Below the pieces are notes generated by a model. That model ran no database searches. It was not told the origin of the DNA and saw only the letters and a list, made by a program, of their open reading frames with translations. Positions 38,241-48,013 of a DNA stretch of 64,000 nt are shown in pieces (within the stretch, counting starts at the first letter, position 1; each line of letters begins with the position of its first letter). The position numbers and the translations under genes were made by a program. Source of the stretch: Ignavibacteriae bacterium HGW-Ignavibacteriae-2 (lineage in GTDB: Bacteria > Bacteroidota > Ignavibacteria > Ignavibacteriales > Melioribacteraceae); assembly GCA_002839805.1 (NCBI GenBank), contig PGYT01000005.1, positions 36,791 through 100,790 of the forward strand. The letters are read 5' to 3'.

Positions 38241-41033
38241 ATGGCTAAATTAAAAACACCCAAGTATGTTTATTTTTTTGGCGGTAAAAAAGCCGACGGA
38301 AAAGCAGACATGAAAAATCTTTTAGGCGGTAAAGGTGCAAACCTAGCCGAGATGGTAAACATAGGTTTACCAGTTCCTGCCGGATTTACAATTACAACTG
38401 AAGTATGTACTTATTACTATGACAACAAAAAAACTTATCCTAAAGAACTTAAGGATCAGGTTGTAAAATCTCTTGCTAAAATTGAAAAAGAAATGGGCGC
38501 GAAATTCGGCGATCCCAAAAATCCTTTATTAGTTTCTGTTAGAAGCGGCTCTCGTGCATCAATGCCTGGTATGATGGATACAATCCTGAATTTAGGATTA
38601 AATGATGTTACCGTAGAAGCAGTTATAAAAAATACAGGTAACCCGCGTTTCGCATACGACTCGTACAGAAGATTTGTGCAGATGTATGGTGATGTAGTTT
38701 TAGGACTTCAGCCAAAAGATAAAAAAGACCGCGATCCTTTTGAAATTATAATTGAAGCAAAAAAAGAAGAACGTGGAGTTAAAATAGACACAGATTTGAC
38801 CGCAGAAGATTTAAAAGATCTTGTTGCTCAATTTAAAAAAGCTATTAAGGAACAAACCGGAAATGATTTCCCCAGTGATCCTATGGAACAAATGTGGGGA
38901 GCAATTGGTGCAGTTTTCCGTTCATGGCAGAATGAAAGAGCAATTGTTTATAGAAAACTTAACAGCATCCCATCAGATTGGGGCACTGCTGTTAGCGTAC
39001 AATCTATGGTATTCGGAAATATGGGCGAAGATTCAGGCACAGGTGTTGCTTTTACACGTGATCCTGCTTCCGGCGAAAATATATTCTATGGCGAGTATTT
39101 ATTTAATGCTCAAGGTGAAGACGTTGTAGCGGGAACAAGAACTCCTCTGCCGATAGCCGAATTAAAAAATGACGACCCGAAAATTTATAAACAACTTGAT
39201 AACATCAGAAAAACTTTGGAAAAACATTACAAAGAGATGATGGATGTCGAATTTACAATTCAGCAAGGTAAACTTTGGATGCTGCAATGCCGTGTGGGTA
39301 AAAGAACCGGTTTTGCCGCAATTAAAATTGCCGTTGATATGGTTCGACAGAAGCTTATTTCCAAAGAGGATGCCATTTTAAGAATTGAACCTGATCAATT
39401 GAATCAATTGTTAAGACCTATCTTTGATTTGTCCGAAAAAACTAAAGCTATCAATAATGGCAAATTACTTACAAAAGGATTAAATGCAGGACCTGGTGCC
39501 GCTTCTGGCAAAGTTGCTTTTACAGCAACTGACGCAGAAGAAATGGCCGCCAAAGGCGATAAAGTAATTCTTGTTAGAATTGAGACCTCACCTGAAGACA
39601 TTAAAGGCATGAACGCCGCCGAGGGTATTTTAACAGCTAAAGGTGGTATGACTTCGCATGCAGCATTGGTTGCCCGTCAAATGGGTAAAGTATGCGTAGC
39701 AGGAGCCGGCGCTTTGAATATCGATTACAAGAAAGGTGTAATGTCTGTTGAAGGAAATAAATTGATTATCAAAGAAGGTGATTATATTTCTATTGACGGA
39801 ACAACAGGTGAAGTTATTTATGGTGAGATAAACACTAAACCTTCTGAAGTTGTTCAAGTTCTTATTACAAAAGAATTAGCTGCAAAAAAATCAGACGTTT
39901 TCAAAACATACAACGATTTAATGACATGGGCTGATAAAATTAGAAAATTAAAAGTAAGAACTAACGCTGATCAGCCTGATCAATCTGAAAATGCGCTCTC
40001 TTTCGGAGCTGAAGGTATTGGTCTTTGCCGAACTGAACATATGTTTTTCGGCGGCGATAGAATTTTGGCAGTACGCGAAATGATTCTTTCAGATTCTGAA
40101 GAAGGCAGAAAAAAAGCTTTGGCAAAATTACTCCCGCTCCAAAGAGAAGACTTTGCTGGTATATTCAAAGTGATGAAAGGCAAACCTGTTACAATAAGAA
40201 CTTTGGATCCTCCTCTGCACGAATTTTTACCTCATACAGAAGCAGAAATGAAAGAAGTAGCAGAACTGCTGAATATCCCTGTAAAAAAAGTTAAAGAAAG
40301 ATTGGAATCAATGCATGAATTTAATCCTATGTTAGGATTCCGCGGTTGTCGTTTGGGCATCAATTATCCTGAAATAACTGAAATGCAAGCACGCGCCATT
40401 TTTGAAGCTGCCGTTGATACAGCTAAAAAAGGAATTAAAGTTTTTCCTGAAATTATGATTCCTTTAGTTAGTCATGTTAACGAATTAAAGCTTCAGGATG
40501 CAATAGTTAGAAAAGTCGCTGACCAAGTATTTAAAGAAAAAGGCAAAAAAGTTAACTATCTGGTTGGTACCATGATCGAACTGCCACGTGCTGCCTTAAC
40601 TGCCAATGAAATTGCTTCTGTGGCTGAATTCTTTAGCTTCGGTACAAATGATTTAACACAAACTACTTTTGGTCTTTCAAGAGACGATGCTGGAAAATTC
40701 CTTCCTAATTATGTAGATAAAGAAATTTTACCGCGTGATCCTTTTGACGCTCTTGATCAATCGGGTGTTGGACAATTGGTGGAAATGGGTACTACAAGAG
40801 GCCGTTCTGTTAAGGAAAATCTTAAAGTCGGTATTTGCGGCGAACATGGCGGCGAACCGAGTTCAGTTGATTTTTGCCATAGAATTGGTCTTGACTACGT
40901 TAGCTGCTCACCTTTCAGGTTGCCGATTGCACGTTTGGCCGCTGCCAGAGCTGAATTAAAAAACCCGAGAGTTGTTGCAAAAAAAGTTGTTGTTAAAAAA
41001 GCAGCTAAAGCTAAAGTTACAAAGAAAAAATAA
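38241..41033 (+). CDS. ppdK: Pyruvate, phosphate dikinase
   Basis: Interconverts pyruvate + ATP + Pi with phosphoenolpyruvate + AMP + PPi. The 930-residue protein has the ATP-grasp domain (~1-380; [21 protein letters not shown]), the swivelling phosphohistidine domain ([16 protein letters not shown]) and the C-terminal TIM barrel ([12 protein letters not shown]; catalytic Cys in [11 protein letters not shown]). It is some 40-50 residues longer than typical because of a Lys/Val/Ala-rich tail (from about residue 910, [17 protein letters not shown]). GGAGG precedes the ATG. It has its own terminator. Confidence 0.97.
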   Translation: MAKLKTPKYVYFFGGKKADGKADMKNLLGGKGANLAEMVNIGLPVPAGFTITTEVCTYYYDNKKTYPKELKDQVVKSLAKIEKEMGAKFGDPKNPLLVSVRSGSRASMPGMMDTILNLGLNDVTVEAVIKNTGNPRFAYDSYRRFVQMYGDVVLGLQPKDKKDRDPFEIIIEAKKEERGVKIDTDLTAEDLKDLVAQFKKAIKEQTGNDFPSDPMEQMWGAIGAVFRSWQNERAIVYRKLNSIPSDWGTAVSVQSMVFGNMGEDSGTGVAFTRDPASGENIFYGEYLFNAQGEDVVAGTRTPLPIAELKNDDPKIYKQLDNIRKTLEKHYKEMMDVEFTIQQGKLWMLQCRVGKRTGFAAIKIAVDMVRQKLISKEDAILRIEPDQLNQLLRPIFDLSEKTKAINNGKLLTKGLNAGPGAASGKVAFTATDAEEMAAKGDKVILVRIETSPEDIKGMNAAEGILTAKGGMTSHAALVARQMGKVCVAGAGALNIDYKKGVMSVEGNKLIIKEGDYISIDGTTGEVIYGEINTKPSEVVQVLITKELAAKKSDVFKTYNDLMTWADKIRKLKVRTNADQPDQSENALSFGAEGIGLCRTEHMFFGGDRILAVREMILSDSEEGRKKALAKLLPLQREDFAGIFKVMKGKPVTIRTLDPPLHEFLPHTEAEMKEVAELLNIPVKKVKERLESMHEFNPMLGFRGCRLGINYPEITEMQARAIFEAAVDTAKKGIKVFPEIMIPLVSHVNELKLQDAIVRKVADQVFKEKGKKVNYLVGTMIELPRAALTANEIASVAEFFSFGTNDLTQTTFGLSRDDAGKFLPNYVDKEILPRDPFDALDQSGVGQLVEMGTTRGRSVKENLKVGICGEHGGEPSSVDFCHRIGLDYVSCSPFRLPIARLAAARAELKNPRVVAKKVVVKKAAKAKVTKKK

Positions 41034-41039
41034 TTTATC

Positions 41040-41069
41040 TGCGGCGGGATTTTTCCCGTCGCAATTTTT
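41040..41069 (+). terminator. Rho-independent terminator after ppdK
   Basis: A 10-bp stem with one G-T wobble (41040-41049 with 41054-41063) and a 4-base loop, followed by ATTTTTG. It lies 6 bases after the ppdK stop. Confidence 0.87.
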
Positions 41070-41113
41070 GTTTAATGGTTCGTAAATGAAGCAACTGATG
41101 TAAAGGAGTAATT

Positions 41114-42151
41114 ATGAAACTTTCAGATTTCAAGTATAACTTGCCGAAAACCGTGATAGCTAAATTTCCGGTTGAACCAAGAGATTCTGCACAAATGATG
41201 GTTTTGGACAGGAAAACTGAATCTGTTGAACATAAACAATTCACCGATGTTGTTGACTATATGTCAAAAGGTGATGTTTTAGTAGTAAACGAAACCAAAG
41301 TTATGCAAGCCCGTCTGTATGGCAAAAAGGAAAGAACCAACGCAAAAATTGAAGTTTTTGTTTTGCGCGAATTGAACAGAGAAGAAAACATTTGGGACGT
41401 TATCGTTGATCCGGCCAGGAAAGTAAGAATTGGCAACAGAATTTATTTTAACGACAATCTATGGTGCGAAGTAATAGACAATACCACTTCTCGAGGAAGA
41501 ACTGTCCGTTTTAACGAAGATGCGGGTGATATCTTTGAAGCAATAGAGAAAATAGGGTTAACTCCACTTCCCCCTTACATAAAACGAGACGTTGTTCAAG
41601 AGGACAAAGAAAATTATCAATCAATATTTGCAAAATACGATGGTTCCGTAGCTGCTCCAACTGCCTCACTTCACTTTACGCCCGAACTTGTAAAAAAAAT
41701 TAAAAAGAAGGGCATTAAAGTAGTATCTGTTATTCTTCATATCGGACTCGGCACTTTCAGGCCCGTTGAGGTTGAAGATTTAACAAAACACAAAATGGAT
41801 TCCGAGTATTTCGATATCCCGGATGAAACTGCTGAAGTTGTTAATGCCGCACTAAAAGCAAAAAAGAACATTTTTGTCGTTGGAACCAGCGCAACTCGTG
41901 CCTTGGAAAGCAGTGTTACATCTGAAGGGTTTTTGAAACCTAATTACGGGTGGACAGATAAATTTATATTTCCTGCTTACGATTTTAAGATTACTAAAAA
42001 ACTTATAACAAATTTTCATCAGCCAGAATCTACTTTACTTATGTTAACTGCTGCATTTGCAGGATACGATTTTTCTATGAAATGTTATAAAAAGGCTCTT
42101 AAAGAAAAATACAGATTTTTAAGCTATGGCGATGTAATGTTGATTTTATAA
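41114..42151 (+). CDS. queA: S-adenosylmethionine:tRNA ribosyltransferase-isomerase
   Basis: Converts preQ1-tRNA to epoxyqueuosine-tRNA using the ribosyl moiety of SAM. It has the N-terminal YNLPKTVIAKFPVEPRDSA, the family motifs YGKKERTNAKIEV and DGSVAAPTASLHFTPEL, LHIGLGTFRPVE and NFHQPESTLLMLTAAFAGYD. Length 345 is standard. AAAGGAG lies before the ATG. One base separates its stop from ispD. Confidence 0.97.
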   Translation: MKLSDFKYNLPKTVIAKFPVEPRDSAQMMVLDRKTESVEHKQFTDVVDYMSKGDVLVVNETKVMQARLYGKKERTNAKIEVFVLRELNREENIWDVIVDPARKVRIGNRIYFNDNLWCEVIDNTTSRGRTVRFNEDAGDIFEAIEKIGLTPLPPYIKRDVVQEDKENYQSIFAKYDGSVAAPTASLHFTPELVKKIKKKGIKVVSVILHIGLGTFRPVEVEDLTKHKMDSEYFDIPDETAEVVNAALKAKKNIFVVGTSATRALESSVTSEGFLKPNYGWTDKFIFPAYDFKITKKLITNFHQPESTLLMLTAAFAGYDFSMKCYKKALKEKYRFLSYGDVMLIL

Positions 42152-42152
42152 A

Positions 42153-42830
42153 ATGAAAACTTTTGCAATTATACCATCCGGCGGAAGCGGAACCAGAACA
42201 TCTTTTTCCATACCCAAACAGTATGTTGAATTCGAGGGAAAGGAGTTGATCGCATATACACTAGAAATTTTTCAAAAATGCGATATGATTGACGAAATTG
42301 TGGTTGCCGCTCAGCCGGATTTTTTTAAACTATTAGATGAAATAAAAAAACGATTCTCTATTACCAAACTGAAACATGTAATTGAGGGCGGCTCCGAAAG
42401 GCAGCTGTCGGTTCAAAATGCTTTGAGACAAATAGAGGCCGATGATAATGATCTTATTGCCGTTCATGATGCCGCACGGCCGTTCTTACCTCAAAAAGTT
42501 CTTTCCGATGCGATAAACTCCGCAAAAATTTTCGATAGTGTTGTCGTGGCCATATCGGCAAAAGATACTTTAATTAAAGGGAACGAAATTGTTGATGGCT
42601 ATATTGATAGAAAAGAAATTTATTATGCCCAAACACCTCAGGTTTTTAGATATAAAATTTTGAATGAAGCGATGAAAAAAGCAGCTGAAAATAATTTTAT
42701 TGGGACTGATGAATCGATGCTCGTAAAAATGGCATCATATAATGTTAGAATAGTAGAAGGATCTTCATTAAATTTCAAGGTTACAACCGATGAAGACATT
42801 GAACTATTTGGTAAACTGTGCAAACAATAA
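42153..42830 (+). CDS. ispD: 2-C-methyl-D-erythritol 4-phosphate cytidylyltransferase
   Basis: Makes CDP-methylerythritol in the MEP isoprenoid pathway. The CTP-binding N-terminus is PSGGSGTRTSFSIPKQYVEF. The signature VHDAARPFL is present, and the C-terminal VTTDEDIELF is typical. At 225 residues it is normal. A related ribitol-phosphate cytidylyltransferase (TarI) shares this fold; the queA linkage and housekeeping context favour IspD, but the TagF-like gene at 55780 keeps the alternative open. Confidence 0.9.
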   Translation: MKTFAIIPSGGSGTRTSFSIPKQYVEFEGKELIAYTLEIFQKCDMIDEIVVAAQPDFFKLLDEIKKRFSITKLKHVIEGGSERQLSVQNALRQIEADDNDLIAVHDAARPFLPQKVLSDAINSAKIFDSVVVAISAKDTLIKGNEIVDGYIDRKEIYYAQTPQVFRYKILNEAMKKAAENNFIGTDESMLVKMASYNVRIVEGSSLNFKVTTDEDIELFGKLCKQ

Positions 42831-42897
42831 GTCGGGTAATTTAGTATTGTTTATATTGCGTTAAATTTATAACTTTCAAAAAAAAATTAGGATTAAC

Positions 42898-43566
42898 ATG
42901 CTCAATCTTCTTTTTATTGTACTGCTCTCATACTTAGTCGGATCAATTCCTATTAGTATAATAATAAGTAAAATAGTAAGAGGTATAGATATAAGAGACC
43001 ATGGAAGTGGTAATGCAGGCGGATCGAACGTATTCCGTGTGCTCGGGTGGAAGCTTGGAGTCTTAACAATATTACTTGATGCCACTAAGGGTGCTGTTGC
43101 TGTTGTGCTTATTGCTCGCCTATATTTCGGTTCATTCCCTTTTCCTAATCAAACGCCATTCGATGATTTTACCCTCGTTCAAATTCTTGCGGGTTTATCA
43201 ACTGTAATCGGTCATATCTGGACAATTTTTGCCGGCTTCCGCGGTGGAAAAGGTATTGCAACCGCACTCGGTTTTTTGATAACAATTATTACTGTAGATA
43301 TGCTCCTAGCAGTAGGAATATTTATTATTGTTGTAAGTTTATCTCGCTATATTTCTTTGGGATCAATTACAGCGGCCGTTTCAATCCCTGTGATAATGAT
43401 TGTCCGTGAAAATGTGTTTAATGTGGACGTTATCGGATATCATACAGTTCTGCCATTTTCAATATTTATCGCATTTTTAATTATATACACTCATCGAACA
43501 AATATTGGACGTCTTATTAAAGGAGCAGAGAATAAAATTTCTTTAACCAAAAAGACTAAAATATAA
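42898..43566 (+). CDS. plsY: Acyl-phosphate glycerol-3-phosphate acyltransferase
   Basis: Inner-membrane enzyme that acylates glycerol-3-phosphate with acyl-phosphate, the first step of phosphatidate synthesis. It has about five to six membrane helices and the family loops VGSIPISIIISK, HGSGNAGGSNVFRVLGW and FRGGKGIATALGF. Length 222 is normal. GGAT lies upstream of the ATG. One base separates it from gpsA, which supplies its substrate. Confidence 0.95.
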   Translation: MLNLLFIVLLSYLVGSIPISIIISKIVRGIDIRDHGSGNAGGSNVFRVLGWKLGVLTILLDATKGAVAVVLIARLYFGSFPFPNQTPFDDFTLVQILAGLSTVIGHIWTIFAGFRGGKGIATALGFLITIITVDMLLAVGIFIIVVSLSRYISLGSITAAVSIPVIMIVRENVFNVDVIGYHTVLPFSIFIAFLIIYTHRTNIGRLIKGAENKISLTKKTKI

Positions 43567-43567
43567 A

Positions 43568-44566
43568 ATGAAAGTTTCTGTTTTAGGTGCTGGAAGTTGG
43601 GGCACCACATTAGCTATACTTTTATTCAATAACGGACATAATGTAACTCTGTGGGAATACCAACGTAATTTTGCTAAAATTCTTAGTAGTAAACGCGAAA
43701 ACAAAATTTTCCTGCCCGGAGTAAAAATTCCTAAAGAAATAGAAATTACCCATTCGCTTGACGATGCAATTAAAGGCAAACACCTCGTTGTTATAGCCAT
43801 TCCCTCTCAGTTTATAAGAAGTGTTGTTCATAAATTCAGACATGAGGATTTTAATAACACAACATTCGTTAGTGTAGCAAAAGGAATTGAGAAAGAGTCT
43901 CTTTTTACTGTATCCCAAATTTTAAAATCGGAAATTCCCGAACTAGATGATTCGAATATTGGTGTATTGTCGGGACCTAGCCATGCGGAGGAAGTAAGTC
44001 GTAAAATACCTACGGCTGTTGTTGCGGCCTCGAGCAGCGAAAATACAGCACAACTTATTCAAGCGGCTTTTATGACTTCATATTTTAGAGTCTATTCCAG
44101 TACTGATATAGTTGGTGTGGAACTTGGTGGAGCTTTAAAAAATGTTATCGCAATTGGAGCGGGAATAGTTGATGGATCCGAATTCGGAGATAATACAAAA
44201 GCGGCGATTATGACACGCGGTATTGCGGAAATTTCCCGCCTGGGAATCGCATTAGGGGCACAACCATTAACTTTTTCAGGTTTATCCGGTATGGGAGACC
44301 TAATTGTAACATGTATGAGCAAACATAGTCGTAATCGGTTTGTGGGTGAACAGATAGGTAAAGGCAAAAAATTAAAAGAAGTTCTTAAGTCAATGGAAAT
44401 GGTTGCCGAAGGTGTTGAAACAAGTCGATCTTCTTATGAGCTTTCTGTTAAAAATCATATAGATGTTCCGATAATTTCATCTGTTTACCAAATTTTATTT
44501 TTAGATAAAGATCCGGCAAAAATCACTTATGATTTAATGACAAGGGATATGAAATCAGAGCACTAA
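43568..44566 (+). CDS. gpsA: Glycerol-3-phosphate dehydrogenase [NAD(P)+]
   Basis: Reduces dihydroxyacetone phosphate to sn-glycerol-3-phosphate. It has the Rossmann motif LGAGSWGTTLAILL (~5-18), the signature VSVAKGIEKESL, LSGPSHAEEV, the catalytic Lys in GGALKNVIAIGAGI and the C-terminal GLSGMGDLIVTC. Length 332 is normal. Coupled directly behind plsY, it feeds the acyltransferase. Confidence 0.96.
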   Translation: MKVSVLGAGSWGTTLAILLFNNGHNVTLWEYQRNFAKILSSKRENKIFLPGVKIPKEIEITHSLDDAIKGKHLVVIAIPSQFIRSVVHKFRHEDFNNTTFVSVAKGIEKESLFTVSQILKSEIPELDDSNIGVLSGPSHAEEVSRKIPTAVVAASSSENTAQLIQAAFMTSYFRVYSSTDIVGVELGGALKNVIAIGAGIVDGSEFGDNTKAAIMTRGIAEISRLGIALGAQPLTFSGLSGMGDLIVTCMSKHSRNRFVGEQIGKGKKLKEVLKSMEMVAEGVETSRSSYELSVKNHIDVPIISSVYQILFLDKDPAKITYDLMTRDMKSEH

Positions 44567-44631
44567 TCCCTCATTCAATTTTCCTTTTCATTTCTTATAT
44601 TTGCATTTCTTTATAATTTACTAATCATCTT

Positions 44632-46809
44632 ATGCCGAACAGCATATTTAATTCAATTCAATACTTAAAAAGTGTGGGTCCAAAAAGAGCAGAAGCATTT
44701 AAGTCTGTTGGACTAAACACAATTTATGACCTTCTATTGTATTTCCCCTTCAGATATTTGGACAGATCAACTATTATTAGCTCAAAGAAAGCCCGTGAAT
44801 ACATTGCCGAGGGATTTGATGGTGAACTTACATTAATCGCAATCGTTGAATCCTCTGAGGTTCTGAGATACGGGAAAAAGTCCCTTTTGAAGGTTACTAT
44901 GAGCGATAAGATGGGACATTTTGATTGCGCATGGTTTCAGGGAATCCGATTTTTAAAAGACACATTCGTCCCAGGAAAATATTATGCGGTTTCGGGTAAA
45001 CCCGTAATAACAAAATATGGTCATCTCCAATTTGTACATCCGGATTTCGATAGAATTGAAGACGCAGAATCTGAAGATTTTTTAAATACTGGAAGAATAA
45101 TCCCATTTTATAGTTTACCAAAAGGATTAAAAGAAAAAAATATCGGACACTTTAGTCTTCGACGAATTATAAATTCCGCCGTTAATCAGTATTGTGGATT
45201 GCTTGTTGAAACATTACCCTACGAAATTATTACCGCTGAAAAATTATTGCCACTTCAATCCACAATCAAAAACCTGCATTTCCCTGATTCTATGGATCTT
45301 CTACAAAAAGCTCAATTTAGAATTAAGTTCGAGGAGTTTTTTTATGTTCAAATTCTCGTTGCTATGAGGAAATATTTCGTTAAAAACATAAATTCCACAA
45401 TCAAGTTGTCTTTTAAGTCCAGGCTATTAAAAACATTTATTGAAAATCTTCATTTCGATCTAACAGATTCACAACTAAAAGTTTTGACTGAAATAAGAAA
45501 TGATCTGGAATCAGGCAAGGTAATGAACAGGTTGCTGCAGGGAGATGTAGGAAGCGGTAAAACTATTGTAGCTCTGATAGTAATGCTCACTTTACTAGAA
45601 AATGATTACCAGGCAGTTCTAATGGCTCCTACCGAAGTCCTTGCTTCACAGCATTTCATTAACATTAGTGGAATACTTGAGAATTATGGGATAAACACAG
45701 TCTTATTAATTGGTGGGCAAAGTACTAAAGAAAGGAAAAATGCGCTTGAATTAATCAAAAATAAAAGAAGATCAATTGTTATTGGCACACATGCTCTATT
45801 TGAGGAGAAGGTTGTATTCAATAATCTAGGGCTGGTCGTTATAGATGAGCAGCATAGATTTGGCGTTGTTCAAAGATCACGTTTGGTAAAAAAAGGAAAT
45901 AATCCGCATTTGCTTGTTATGACTGCAACTCCTATTCCGCGTACTCTTTCAATGACTATTTACGGCGATTTGGATATTTCAGTAATTGATGAACTGCCTA
46001 AAAACAGGATGCCTATCAAAACCGTTCTGCGAAGCGAAAAAAAATTACCTGAAATCTATAATTTTATTATAGAAAGAATTAAGCATGGCGAACAGGCTTA
46101 TATAGTTTACCCGCTGGTTGAAGAATCCGATAAATTAGATCTTAAGGCTGCTGAAGAGTATTATAATTTATTATCTGAAACTTACTTCAGTAATCACTCA
46201 ATTGGTTTGCTCCACGGTAAAATGAATTGGAAAGATAAAGAAATAATTATGCGGGATTTTGCTAACGGAAAATTTAATGTGCTTATTTCTACAACAGTAA
46301 TTGAAGTAGGAATAGACGTACCAAATTCTACGATTATTTTAATAAATGATGCCTATCGATTCGGATTATCCCAACTTCATCAACTGCGCGGTCGTGTCGG
46401 ACGAAGTGATAAAAAATCTTATTGTATTCTTATAACAAAAAACGAATATCTGCATAACTTTAAATCACCAATTATAAATTTGGACTACCTATCACCGACC
46501 CAAAAAGAAAAAATGAAATCAATAATCAGACTTAACGCTATGATCACAAATTCAAGCGGGTTCGATTTATCGGAAATTGATTTAAAACTAAGAGGTCCCG
46601 GTGATATATTTAGTACAAAACAAAGTGGTTTGCCGCAATTAAAGTACGCTGATTTAGTAGTTGATAAGGACATTTTAATTAAAGCAAAAGAATATGCGTT
46701 TACAATAATTAGTGATGATGTAAAACTCGAAAAAACAGAAAATAAATTGATAAAAAATGTTTTAGAGCACAACTACGCTGAAAATATAAAACTCTCATTA
46801 ACCCCATAA
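44632..46809 (+). CDS. recG: ATP-dependent DNA helicase RecG
   Basis: Branch-migrating helicase that rescues stalled forks and processes Holliday junctions. The N-terminal wedge/OB domain (~55-160) is followed by helicase motifs I (LLQGDVGSGKTIVAL), Ia (MAPTEVLASQH), II (DEQHRFGV), III (MTATPIPRTLSMTIYGDLD), V/VI (STTVIEVGIDVPN, HQLRGRVGRSDKKSYC) and the TRG-like C-terminal region. 725 residues, normal to slightly long. It is read in the same direction as gpsA after a 65-base gap. Confidence 0.96.
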   Translation: MPNSIFNSIQYLKSVGPKRAEAFKSVGLNTIYDLLLYFPFRYLDRSTIISSKKAREYIAEGFDGELTLIAIVESSEVLRYGKKSLLKVTMSDKMGHFDCAWFQGIRFLKDTFVPGKYYAVSGKPVITKYGHLQFVHPDFDRIEDAESEDFLNTGRIIPFYSLPKGLKEKNIGHFSLRRIINSAVNQYCGLLVETLPYEIITAEKLLPLQSTIKNLHFPDSMDLLQKAQFRIKFEEFFYVQILVAMRKYFVKNINSTIKLSFKSRLLKTFIENLHFDLTDSQLKVLTEIRNDLESGKVMNRLLQGDVGSGKTIVALIVMLTLLENDYQAVLMAPTEVLASQHFINISGILENYGINTVLLIGGQSTKERKNALELIKNKRRSIVIGTHALFEEKVVFNNLGLVVIDEQHRFGVVQRSRLVKKGNNPHLLVMTATPIPRTLSMTIYGDLDISVIDELPKNRMPIKTVLRSEKKLPEIYNFIIERIKHGEQAYIVYPLVEESDKLDLKAAEEYYNLLSETYFSNHSIGLLHGKMNWKDKEIIMRDFANGKFNVLISTTVIEVGIDVPNSTIILINDAYRFGLSQLHQLRGRVGRSDKKSYCILITKNEYLHNFKSPIINLDYLSPTQKEKMKSIIRLNAMITNSSGFDLSEIDLKLRGPGDIFSTKQSGLPQLKYADLVVDKDILIKAKEYAFTIISDDVKLEKTENKLIKNVLEHNYAENIKLSLTP

Positions 46810-46873
46810 ATAAAGGCTAATATTGGTGCCAGGCTTTATAGTAAAAAAAAATTTTGTAAATTTACAATTGTTT

Positions 46874-46904
46874 TTGATAAAGATATTGCATAATAATTTA
46901 TAAT
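46874..46904 (+). promoter_or_regulatory. Candidate promoter of the ATP-grasp/GNAT/KamA cluster
   Basis: A consensus TATAAT lies at 46899-46904, 33 bases before the proposed start. TTGATA lies at 46874-46879 with a long 19-base spacer. The -10 match is strong, but the region is AT-rich, so a chance match is possible. Confidence 0.38.
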
Positions 46905-46936
46905 AGTTATATTGCAATAAATTTTTTGGAGTTATT

Positions 46937-48013
46937 ATAAAATCGTATTCTACAAATAAGAAATTCAAAGTTGCATTAACATATAATTTAAGACCGGAAG
47001 AAATCACTTCTCAAAGAAATAGTAATGAAGATTTATCTTTATCTAGTGACGACTCAATAAACGATGTTTATGCTGAATGGGACGAGTGGGAAACTATAAA
47101 TGCCTTAAAATTTTCACTCGAAGAATATCATGATGTTGTGTTAATAGAAGCCAATTTGAATGCATATAATAATTTCATTAAAGAAAAACCAGATATTGTT
47201 TTTAATATCGCTGAGGGATCAAACGGAATTAGCCGTGAATCTCAAATTCCTGCCATGCTAGACTTGCTTAATATTCCTTATACCGCTTCGGATCCTTTAA
47301 CGCTGGCCACATGTCTTAATAAAGCTAGGTCAAAAGAAATTTTAAGTTACTACGGAATCCCCAATTCTAAATTTCGTGTAATTAATTCTAAAACTGATTT
47401 ATTAAACTCGGCTTTAAAATACCCATTGATTATAAAACCGATTGGCGAAGGTTCAAGTAAAGGAATTTTTAATTCTTCCCTTATTTATAGTTTTGAAGAT
47501 CTTAACGGCACACTAGAAAGCAGGATAGAAAATTATAATCAATCATTTATTGCCGAAGAGTATTTGCCTGGAAGAGAATTTACTGTTGCCGTTATGGGTA
47601 ATGGCGAAGAAGCGGAGGTTTTGCCAATTGTTGAAATAAACTTTGACGCTTTACCCTCTTCAATACATCCAATTTATTCATACGAGGCAAAATGGATTTT
47701 AGACGGGCCGGATCATCCTTTGGAAATGTACAAATGCCCTGCTGATTTAAATGAGAAATTAGAAGAGAAGATAAAGAAGATAACTTTAGATGCTTATAAT
47801 GTTTTAAACTGTAAAGACTGGAGCCGTATTGACGTTCGATTGGATAATTATGGCGAGCCAAATATTATTGAAGTTAATCCATTGCCCGGCATTCTGCCCG
47901 ATCCGAATAATAATTCTTGTTATCCTAAAGCCGCCAGGGCATCTGGACTTACTTACAGTGAAATGATAAACAATGTTTTGTACTTTGCACTAAAAAGAAA
48001 TTATTTGATCTGA
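46937..48013 (+). CDS. ATP-grasp ligase, D-Ala-D-Ala-ligase-like (first of pair), probable ATA start
   Basis: The frame contains about 67 residues before its first GTG (47138) that align with the paralogue at 48013: KFKVALTYNLRPEE, ALKFSLEEYHDVVLIEANLNA and KPDIVFNIAEGSNG. No ATG, GTG or TTG exists in frame upstream before the stop at 46904. GGAG at 46928-46931 points to ATA at 46937 (spacing 5) as start; an ATG-to-ATA sequencing error is the alternative. ATP-grasp motifs: KPIGEGSSKGIF, EEYLPGREFTVAVMG, and the Mg-binding RIDVRLDNYGEPNIIEVNPLPG. It ligates a carboxylate to an amine via an acyl phosphate; the substrate is unknown. It overlaps the next gene (TGATG). Confidence 0.85.
   Translation: MKSYSTNKKFKVALTYNLRPEEITSQRNSNEDLSLSSDDSINDVYAEWDEWETINALKFSLEEYHDVVLIEANLNAYNNFIKEKPDIVFNIAEGSNGISRESQIPAMLDLLNIPYTASDPLTLATCLNKARSKEILSYYGIPNSKFRVINSKTDLLNSALKYPLIIKPIGEGSSKGIFNSSLIYSFEDLNGTLESRIENYNQSFIAEEYLPGREFTVAVMGNGEEAEVLPIVEINFDALPSSIHPIYSYEAKWILDGPDHPLEMYKCPADLNEKLEEKIKKITLDAYNVLNCKDWSRIDVRLDNYGEPNIIEVNPLPGILPDPNNNSCYPKAARASGLTYSEMINNVLYFALKRNYLI

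Noticed and set aside
46799..46850. Hairpin after recG (ATAAAG...CTTTAT followed by an A-run)
   Set aside because: Only six paired bases with a large interior and no T-run on the plus strand; not convincing as a terminator.
47138..48013. Short ATP-grasp gene beginning at GTG 47138
   Set aside because: Leaves out about 67 upstream codons that match the neighbouring paralogue's N-terminal domain; the ATA-started frame from 46937 is preferred.
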